From the NCBI GenBank assembly GCA_049609225.1, contig JBMYYH010000125.1, positions 1 through 7,877 of the forward strand: a stretch of DNA of 7,877 nucleotides. The letters are read 5' to 3'. Origin of the DNA: GCA-2746235 sp049609225. GTDB taxonomy: Bacteria > Planctomycetota > UBA1135. Each line of letters starts with the position of its first letter. Positions within the stretch are counted from its first letter, which is position 1. The notes beneath the pieces are model-generated. The model made no database searches. It was not told the DNA's origin and saw only the letters and a list, made by a program, of their open reading frames with translations. Positions 1 through 4,880 of this stretch are shown piece by piece. Position numbers and translations under genes: made by a program.

Positions 1-839
1 CGGAGGGCTATTGTATTAGAAACCAGCACGGTTTCGGCAGGACAATTCTGCAACCTTTCCACGGCCGGCCCGCAGAGGACCGCATGAGTGGCTGCGATGA
101 TCACCCGCTGGGCCCCCTTCTCCTTGAGGATCCGGGCCGCCTCGGTGATCGTACCGGCCGTAGAGATCATGTCGTCGGTGAGGAGGATGTTGCAGCCCTC
201 CACATCGCCGATGACGTTTTCCATCTCCACGGTATCCCCAGAAACCCGTCGTTTATCGACGATGGTCAGGGGGCAATCCAGCGATTTCGCCCATGCGCGG
301 GCCAATTTCACACCGCCGACGTCGGGCGAACAGACCACCAGATTATCCAGGTCCATCTCCAAGACCTGGTCCTGCAAGGCGTTTCGCGCCCACAGATGGT
401 CCACCGGGATATCAAAGAAGCCCTGGATCTGCTGGGCGTGGAGGTCAATGGTGAGCACCCGATCGACGCCAGCGCTGACCAGCATGTTGGCGACCACTTT
501 GGCGGAGATCGGCACGCGGCCCTCATCCTTGCGGTCCTTGCGGGCATAGCCGAAGTAAGGCATGACCGCGGTGATGCGTCCGGCCGATGCGCGACGCAAG
601 GTATCCACCATCAACAGCAGCTCGAGAATGTTCTCGTTGACCGGCGGCCCGGTGGGCTGCACTACGAACACATCGGAGCCGCGCATGTCTTCATGCAGTT
701 TGATGTCGATCTCGCCATCGGGGAAGCGTCCGATCGAGGCGGCGGTCATCGGCACATCGAGATAGCTGGCAATCTCGTTGGCTAGGTCGGGATGGGCACT
801 GCCGCTTAGCAGCTTGAGTCGGGAATCCTTGTAGCTCAT
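1..839 (-). CDS. prs: Ribose-phosphate pyrophosphokinase (PRPP synthase), C-terminus cut by window edge
   Basis: Cytoplasmic enzyme that transfers pyrophosphate from ATP to ribose-5-phosphate to make PRPP for purine, pyrimidine, His, Trp and NAD synthesis. Translating the reverse strand from the ATG at 839 gives 279 residues with no stop before the window edge. The family is about 315 residues, so roughly 35 are missing. Family landmarks: GRFPDGE (37-43), RRASAGRITAVMPYFGYAR (82-100), the metal/ATP-binding IDLHAQQIQGFF (131-142, His134), KRR of the flexible catalytic loop (196-198), and the ribose-phosphate loop TDDMISTAGT (221-230). Two positions differ from the E. coli form: ARKDRK where ARQDRR is usual, and Ser226 where an Asp (DDMIDTGGT) is usual. 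Both are probably lineage variants. The start is 28 bases after the glmU stop with no clear Shine-Dalgarno sequence, so the gene is probably co-transcribed with glmU. Confidence 0.95.
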   Translation of the reverse strand, partial: MSYKDSRLKLLSGSAHPDLANEIASYLDVPMTAASIGRFPDGEIDIKLHEDMRGSDVFVVQPTGPPVNENILELLLMVDTLRRASAGRITAVMPYFGYARKDRKDEGRVPISAKVVANMLVSAGVDRVLTIDLHAQQIQGFFDIPVDHLWARNALQDQVLEMDLDNLVVCSPDVGGVKLARAWAKSLDCPLTIVDKRRVSGDTVEMENVIGDVEGCNILLTDDMISTAGTITEAARILKEKGAQRVIIAATHAVLCGPAVERLQNCPAETVLVSNTIAL

Positions 840-867
840 GGGTGGAGCGGAGGGAATGGGTTCGGGC

Positions 868-2124
868 TCAGGAGGATTGGGGGAAAGGCTTTGCAGGCAC
901 GCCGACGACGGTCACACCATCGGGCACATCATGATTTGCCGTAACGATGGACCCGGCACCCGTGGTGGCATCATCCCCCACCTTGACTGGCGCGACGAGG
1001 ACCGACCCGGAGCCGATGAAGGCCCGCTCACCGATGGTGGTCTGATGCTTGTTGTTGCCGTCGTAGTTGGCAGTGATGGTACCGCAACCGATGTTGGCCT
1101 TGGCGCCGATGGTGACGTCGCCGAGGTAAGTCAGGTGCTTGGCTTTGGCACCCGGACCGAGATGGGCATTCTTCGCTTCGACGAAATCACCGATGACGGA
1201 GCCGTCGTCCATGCGCACACCGGGGCGCAGATAGGCGAAGGGCCCAACACTGCAGCCTTGCCCGATCGAGACGCCTTTGGAGATCACGCAGAAGGGCCGA
1301 ATACGGCTTCCAGGGCCGATTTCGACATCGACTTCGATATGGGTGCTGCTGGGATCATCGAGGATCACGCCAGCTGCCATGTGGTCCGACAGAATGCGTT
1401 CGCGCATCAGCAAGGAGGCGCGCGAGAACTCGTGCAGATCGTTGATGCCGAGCACTTGCTCCCATTCATCTTCGATGCAGACGGTCGCGCCGGTGGTCTC
1501 CTTCAAGACCTGCACGGCGGCATCGGTGAGGTAGACCTCGCCTTGAGCATTGTCGGTTCCGACCCCAGCCAAGGCGACGCGCAACTTGGCGATGTCCAAC
1601 ACGAAGACGCCGGAGTTGATCTCATCGATTTCTTCCTGTTCCGGCGAAGCATCCGCCTGTTCGACGATGCCTTGCAAGGCGCCTTCCTCATCCCGCTCGA
1701 TGCGACCCAAGCCAAAGGGATCGGGCACCAAGGCGGTCAACATGCCGTTGCCTTGTTCGACCAAGAGTTCCAAGGTCTCGCGACGCAGCAAAGGAGTATC
1801 GCCACAGAGCACCAACAGACGCCCTTCCTCCGGTAACACTTCCAACGCACAAGAAACCGCATCACCGGTTCCGCGTGCCACTTCTTGGATGACCACCTTC
1901 CAATTCTGGTGGCCGGACTTCTGCAGCCAACCCTCGATCGGTTCACGATGCTTGGGGCCGAGGACCAACACGCGTGACGCCGCCTCCAGCTTGGCCGTGG
2001 CCTCGAAGATATGTTCGAGCAGCGGGCGCCCGCAGAGGTCAAGCAGCGCCTTGGGGCCGCCGGTCCGCAGGCGCGAACTTTCGCCGCCGGCGAGGATCAG
2101 GACATGGAGAGAAGGGGCAGCCAT
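868..2124 (-). CDS. glmU: Bifunctional GlmU: GlcN-1-P acetyltransferase / GlcNAc-1-P uridyltransferase
   Basis: Makes UDP-GlcNAc, the precursor of peptidoglycan and LPS, in two steps in the cytoplasm. The protein is 418 residues from the ATG at 2124. The N-terminal nucleotidyltransferase has LAGGESSRLRTGGPKAL (11-27), RGTGDA (84-89), CGDTPL (107-112), IVEQ (153-156), EINSG (168-172) and NAQGEVYLTD (192-201). The C-terminal left-handed beta-helix has the LRPG arginine (R300), the catalytic His330 in KHLTYLGD, and GTITANYDGNNK (348-359). I chose ATG 2124 over an in-frame TTG at 2154 because it places R18 and K25 at the E. coli numbers. Compared with E. coli GlmU (456 residues), the stretch between AGVILDDP and LRPG is about 33 residues shorter, roughly two helix coils. 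The tail ends VVGVPAKPF instead of the usual basic tail. It lies upstream of prs and diverges from psd. Confidence 0.93.
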   Translation of the reverse strand: MAAPSLHVLILAGGESSRLRTGGPKALLDLCGRPLLEHIFEATAKLEAASRVLVLGPKHREPIEGWLQKSGHQNWKVVIQEVARGTGDAVSCALEVLPEEGRLLVLCGDTPLLRRETLELLVEQGNGMLTALVPDPFGLGRIERDEEGALQGIVEQADASPEQEEIDEINSGVFVLDIAKLRVALAGVGTDNAQGEVYLTDAAVQVLKETTGATVCIEDEWEQVLGINDLHEFSRASLLMRERILSDHMAAGVILDDPSSTHIEVDVEIGPGSRIRPFCVISKGVSIGQGCSVGPFAYLRPGVRMDDGSVIGDFVEAKNAHLGPGAKAKHLTYLGDVTIGAKANIGCGTITANYDGNNKHQTTIGERAFIGSGSVLVAPVKVGDDATTGAGSIVTANHDVPDGVTVVGVPAKPFPQSS

Positions 2125-2189
2125 GGCGAACGTCGAAAGTATATCTACACGCAAGGCCTTACACTGTGGGTTGACCCGACGAACCCTGC
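2125..2189. promoter_or_regulatory. Divergent spacer with start signals for glmU-prs and psd operon
   Basis: This 65-base stretch separates the glmU ATG (2124, minus) from the psd GTG (2190, plus). It is the only place for promoters of the two units unless they lie inside genes. The minus strand has TATACT at 2143-2138, five of six bases of a sigma-70 -10 box. From there transcription would start near 2130, giving glmU a leader of only about six bases. The plus strand has TACACT at 2160-2165, four of six bases, giving a leader of under 20 bases to psd. Neither has a recognisable -35 box, and each -10 sits about where the other's -35 should be. Between them is the perfect 8-base palindrome AAGGCCTT (2153-2160). 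Neither start has a Shine-Dalgarno sequence. Confidence 0.35.
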
Positions 2190-3059
2190 GTGGATTCCCG
2201 CTTCCTCTTCACCCTGCCTGGCGTCCCCCGCCGCACCATCTCCCGCTTCATGGGTTGGGTGGCGCGGATGCGCATCCCCCTGCGTTGGCGGCGCTCCTTA
2301 TGGGGTTTCGTCGGCCGCAGGCTCAAGATCGACCCGGCCATGATCCCGGGCGACCTGCGCGATTACCCCAGTTTCTTGGCATTGTTCACGCGACCCCTGC
2401 CGGAGGGAGCACGTCCATTGCCAGAGATGCCCGGCTGGCTCGCCCCTGCCGATGGCCGCCTGGTCTCGATCAATCAGGTCACCACCGAGGGCAGCTGGGT
2501 GATCAAGGGCTGCCCCTACTCCAACGAGGAGCTGCTGCCCGACGGCGACCTCGGTGGACTACTGGGCTATCGCGCCTATCAGATCTACCTGTCGCCGCGA
2601 GACTACCACCGCTTCCACGTGCCTTGCGATTGCACCATCGAACGGGCCATCGTCGAGCCTGGGGATCTGCAGCCGGTGGATCCGCTTTTGGTACGCCGTT
2701 CGATGCGCGTCCTCAAGACCAACCGACGTATCCTGCTGCATTGCCGGGATGCGGAAGGTCGGCCTTTCGCGATGCTGTTCGTTGGCGCGCTCAACGTCGG
2801 CGGCCTGGCCTTCCCCTTCGACACCACCCTTGGACAAGGTCCATGGGTGCGCACCACCCATCACTATGATCCGCCCACCAGGATGGCGGCTGGCGATGAA
2901 TTGGGTATGTTTGAATTCGGTTCGACCGTGGTGATGTTCGTGCCACCTGGATTGCGCAGCCTCACCGAGCTCGACGGAAGCACTCTCGCACGTACCCTGA
3001 TGTTGGCCCCACCCCAAGGGCCGGAGACCACTGCCACTGAGGAAAGCCATGAAGGATGA
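2190..3059 (+). CDS. psd: Phosphatidylserine decarboxylase proenzyme
   Basis: Membrane-associated pyruvoyl enzyme that decarboxylates phosphatidylserine to phosphatidylethanolamine. The protein is 289 residues. It aligns with E. coli Psd from the amphipathic N-terminus (SRFMGWVARMRIP, 18-30) through APADGRL (85-91, Asp88), IYLSPRDYHRFHVP (132-145, His140 and His143), PGDLQPVDPL (157-166), FVGALNVG (197-204) and the self-cleavage site FGST (243-246). By homology with the E. coli D90/H147/S254 triad, the triad here is Asp88/His143/Ser245. Cleavage before Ser245 would give a 244-residue beta chain and a 45-residue alpha chain, shorter than in E. coli. GTG is used as start because an in-frame TGA at 2172-2174 closes the frame above it, and the next ATG (2250) would remove conserved N-terminal sequence. 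No clear Shine-Dalgarno. First gene of a three-gene operon; its end overlaps the next gene by 11 bases. Confidence 0.94.
   Translation: MDSRFLFTLPGVPRRTISRFMGWVARMRIPLRWRRSLWGFVGRRLKIDPAMIPGDLRDYPSFLALFTRPLPEGARPLPEMPGWLAPADGRLVSINQVTTEGSWVIKGCPYSNEELLPDGDLGGLLGYRAYQIYLSPRDYHRFHVPCDCTIERAIVEPGDLQPVDPLLVRRSMRVLKTNRRILLHCRDAEGRPFAMLFVGALNVGGLAFPFDTTLGQGPWVRTTHHYDPPTRMAAGDELGMFEFGSTVVMFVPPGLRSLTELDGSTLARTLMLAPPQGPETTATEESHEG
3039..3044 (+). promoter_or_regulatory. Shine-Dalgarno GAGGAA for the CMD-like gene
   Basis: GAGGAA lies inside the last codons of psd, four bases before the ATG at 3049. It is a strong ribosome binding site and fixes this start. It also means the second gene can be translated well on its own, unlike psd, which has no visible site. 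Confidence 0.7.
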
Positions 3060-3651
3060 ACGTCTGCATGCCATGTTTCGGGTCGTCGCGACCCTGCATC
3101 ACGCTGAAGAGGCTGCCTTTGTCGAAGCCTGTGCAGATTTTCGCGATCGCTTCGACTCCGAGCGTTTCCTGCTGACGGATCTCCTCCGCGTTTGCCATCT
3201 GTTCTACGGCTTTCCACGAATCGTGCGGGCAACCACCTTGCTGGCGCAGCAAATCGGATTCGTGGCACCCGAGGAGGCGGTGGCGTTTCCGGAGGATCGC
3301 CTGAAGACCGGCGAGGATGCCTTCCGTGAGGTCTATGGCAAGGATGCCGATCCAGTGCTCGCGCATCTTGAGCGGGTCGATCCGACCTTCCGCAGCTGGG
3401 TGCTGGGGCATGCCTATGGCACCACCTTCGCCACCACGCGCTTGAGTCTGGAAGAACGCGAACGCATCAGTGTGTTGGCGCTGTCGGCGAGTGGTTGTTG
3501 GCAACAGGCGCGCTCGCATATGCGCGCTTGCTTGCGCCACGGCGTGAGTGCCGAGATGTTGCTCGCCGACCTGCAGGCCGTCTCGTGGCTGGATCAGGAA
3601 GGCTTGGATCTGGCTACCACCTGCATTCACGCGGAAGCGCAGCTGGGATGA
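3049..3651 (+). CDS. Carboxymuconolactone decarboxylase / AhpD-like family protein, function unknown
   Basis: A 200-residue soluble protein with no signal peptide or membrane segment, predicted mainly alpha-helical. The C-terminal half (about 112-175) has the character of the CMD/AhpD fold: WVLGHAYGTTF (117-127), a run LEERERISVLALSASG (134-149), then CWQQARSHMRACLRHGVS (150-167), matching the family pattern of R-E-x-x-x-V-A-x-L-A-A-x-G-x-x-x-Q-x-x-x-H. An upstream helix carries YGFPRIVRATTLLAQQ (53-68). His157 matches the conserved family histidine. There is one nearby cysteine (Cys150) but no CxxC pair, so thiol peroxidase activity of the AhpD type is not supported. The family contains decarboxylases, peroxidase partners and many proteins of unknown role, so no substrate can be named. 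Its start overlaps psd by 11 bases and its stop overlaps the transporter start by four (ATGA). Such coupling suggests a role in phospholipid metabolism or in protecting it from oxidation, which is inference. Confidence 0.62.
   Translation: MKDERLHAMFRVVATLHHAEEAAFVEACADFRDRFDSERFLLTDLLRVCHLFYGFPRIVRATTLLAQQIGFVAPEEAVAFPEDRLKTGEDAFREVYGKDADPVLAHLERVDPTFRSWVLGHAYGTTFATTRLSLEERERISVLALSASGCWQQARSHMRACLRHGVSAEMLLADLQAVSWLDQEGLDLATTCIHAEAQLG
3648..3651 (+). promoter_or_regulatory. ATGA stop/start overlap coupling CMD-like gene and transporter
   Basis: The transporter ATG and the TGA of the gene before it share bases. Only a weak GGAAG (3633-3637), ten bases upstream, could bind the ribosome, so reinitiation after the upstream stop is the likely route of translation. 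This ties transporter output to that of the CMD-like protein. Confidence 0.75.
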
Positions 3652-4880
3652 AGCATGCGAAGTCGTTCCGTCATCTGGTTCTGACCCAGTTCCTGACGGT
3701 CTATAACGACAACCTGTTCAAGCAGAGCGCTTTGCTGTTGGCGATCGCCTTGCAAGGCGAGGGTGGCCATGGACAGGCAACTGCGCAGGCCTTGTTCTCC
3801 ATGCCGTTTTTGTTGTTCGCGGTGGTCGCCGGCGATTGCGCCGACCGCTTCCCCAAACGCAGCGTCATCTTGGCCTGCAAGGCGGCGGAAGTCTTGGTGA
3901 TGTTGTTGGCTGCGGTGGCCTTCGTCAGCGGCAACCTGATCTTCGTGTTGGCGGTGGTGTTCTTGATGGGCACGCAGTCCGCCTTTCTGGGTCCTGCGAA
4001 ATATGGCGCCTTGCCGGAGCTCACGGAAGTGGGCGAACTGCCGCGGGCGAATGGATTTTTTCAGGCCACGGTGTTGCTCGGCATCCTGTTCGGCACAGGT
4101 TCTGCGGGACACCTCCCCTCGACCGATCTTTGGATTCTCGGCCTTGGCATGGCCATCCTTGCTGCGATTGGCGTGCAAGTCGCGCGCGGCATGACGCCAC
4201 TGCCCCCCGCCGCACCCGGCAAACGCATTCGTTTCGACCCTCTCGGTCGCTTGGTCCGCGGCCTCTCCGATGCCCGACGCCTCCCCGGACTACTCCCCGC
4301 TCTTTGCGGACATGCGGTGTTCTGGTTCTGCGGCAGCTTGTTGCTGCTGGCCTGGAATGAGTTCCTCGCGGTGAATGCGGAAGGCGTGGCTCTGGTGGAG
4401 ATCGATCCCGGCACCTGGTCCCTGGGTTTGGCCGGCTTGAGTCTGTTCATGGCCCTCGGCGCCTTGGTTGCAGGCCAGGGCTTGAAGGCGCGTCTGCCGC
4501 GTTGGATCCCGGTCTTGGGTGCCTTCGGGATGGCAGGTGGATTTGCCCTGGCTGGATGGATGGAACCGAAGCCTTGGCCGCTGTTCTTCGCGATTGGTGG
4601 GGCCAGTTTCTTCTCGGGCTTCTACCTCATCCCCTTACGCAGCCTGATGCAGACCTTGCCGCCGCACGACAACATTGGCGCGGTTTTGGGCACCGGCCAG
4701 ATGCTGGATTTCCTGCTCATCTTCCTCGCCGCACTCGGACGCCCTCCCATGGCGGAGTTGGGCATGGGGCCGCAGGAATTACTGTTGCTGCTCGGCGCCG
4801 TCTTGGCACTCACGGGCGTGGCCTTGAGTCGGTCCTTGCCACGTTGCGTGGATCTCAGCGCTGCGCGAACTGCAGCTTGA
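3648..4880 (+). CDS. Major facilitator transporter, LplT-like (putative lysophospholipid flippase)
   Basis: A 410-residue inner-membrane protein with about 12 hydrophobic segments: roughly 12-35, 48-63, 76-92, 94-112, 137-152, 161-177, 213-235, 257-276, 285-303, 310-328, 349-363 and 376-394. Landmarks of the LplT branch are the N-terminal FLTVYNDNLFKQSALLLA (16-33), the MFS motif A variant GDCADRFPKR (62-71), PAKYGALPELTEVGELPRAN (116-135) and LIPLRSLMQTLPP (327-339). LplT moves lysophosphatidylethanolamine inward across the inner membrane for reacylation by Aas. In some bacteria this domain is fused to acyltransferase and ligase domains, but here the protein ends after the last helix, so a partner acyltransferase would have to be elsewhere. 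The ATG at 3648 overlaps the preceding stop as ATGA, indicating translational coupling. Longer in-frame starts inside the previous gene are not needed. The substrate is inferred from the family and from psd as operon partner. The 3' end overlaps the kinase gene end by 26 bases. Confidence 0.85.
   Translation: MKHAKSFRHLVLTQFLTVYNDNLFKQSALLLAIALQGEGGHGQATAQALFSMPFLLFAVVAGDCADRFPKRSVILACKAAEVLVMLLAAVAFVSGNLIFVLAVVFLMGTQSAFLGPAKYGALPELTEVGELPRANGFFQATVLLGILFGTGSAGHLPSTDLWILGLGMAILAAIGVQVARGMTPLPPAAPGKRIRFDPLGRLVRGLSDARRLPGLLPALCGHAVFWFCGSLLLLAWNEFLAVNAEGVALVEIDPGTWSLGLAGLSLFMALGALVAGQGLKARLPRWIPVLGAFGMAGGFALAGWMEPKPWPLFFAIGGASFFSGFYLIPLRSLMQTLPPHDNIGAVLGTGQMLDFLLIFLAALGRPPMAELGMGPQELLLLLGAVLALTGVALSRSLPRCVDLSAARTAA
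4855..4880. other. Convergent 26-base overlap of transporter and kinase gene ends
   Basis: The last eight codons and stop of the plus-strand transporter are also the last codons and stop of the minus-strand kinase. There is no intergenic space and I see no GC-rich hairpin followed by a T run on either strand here. The two transcripts would have to end inside the opposite gene or by Rho, so their 3' ends are complementary. Confidence 0.8.

Noticed and set aside
84..785. Plus-strand open frame of 233 codons opposite prs
   Set aside because: The reverse strand encodes PRPP synthase with all its motifs, and the plus-strand product has low-complexity His/Asp/Gly composition.
838..1836. Long plus-strand open frame (332 codons) opposite glmU
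   Set aside because: It is rich in Asp, Gly, His and Ala with no fold-like pattern, and the opposite strand is an unmistakable GlmU. Long antisense frames are common in GC-rich genes.
2152..2154. TTG as the glmU start
   Set aside because: It would add ten residues without homology and has no ribosome site. The ATG at 2124 puts the conserved Arg and Lys at the same residue numbers (18 and 25) as in E. coli.
2171..2176. TTGACC as a -35 box for the plus strand
   Set aside because: The matching -10 position falls inside psd coding sequence near 2194 and reads ATTCCC, which is no -10 box.
1550..2869. Plus-strand open frame of 439 codons spanning the glmU-psd spacer
   Set aside because: It runs antisense through glmU and out of frame through psd, with a Pro/Arg/Ser-rich product that has no recognisable domain. 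It is a shadow of the two real genes.
3495..3647. N-terminal extension of the transporter reaching into the CMD-like gene
   Set aside because: The added residues are Arg/Ala-rich out-of-frame sequence of the upstream gene. The ATG at 3648 directly precedes the family N-terminus and forms an ATGA junction.
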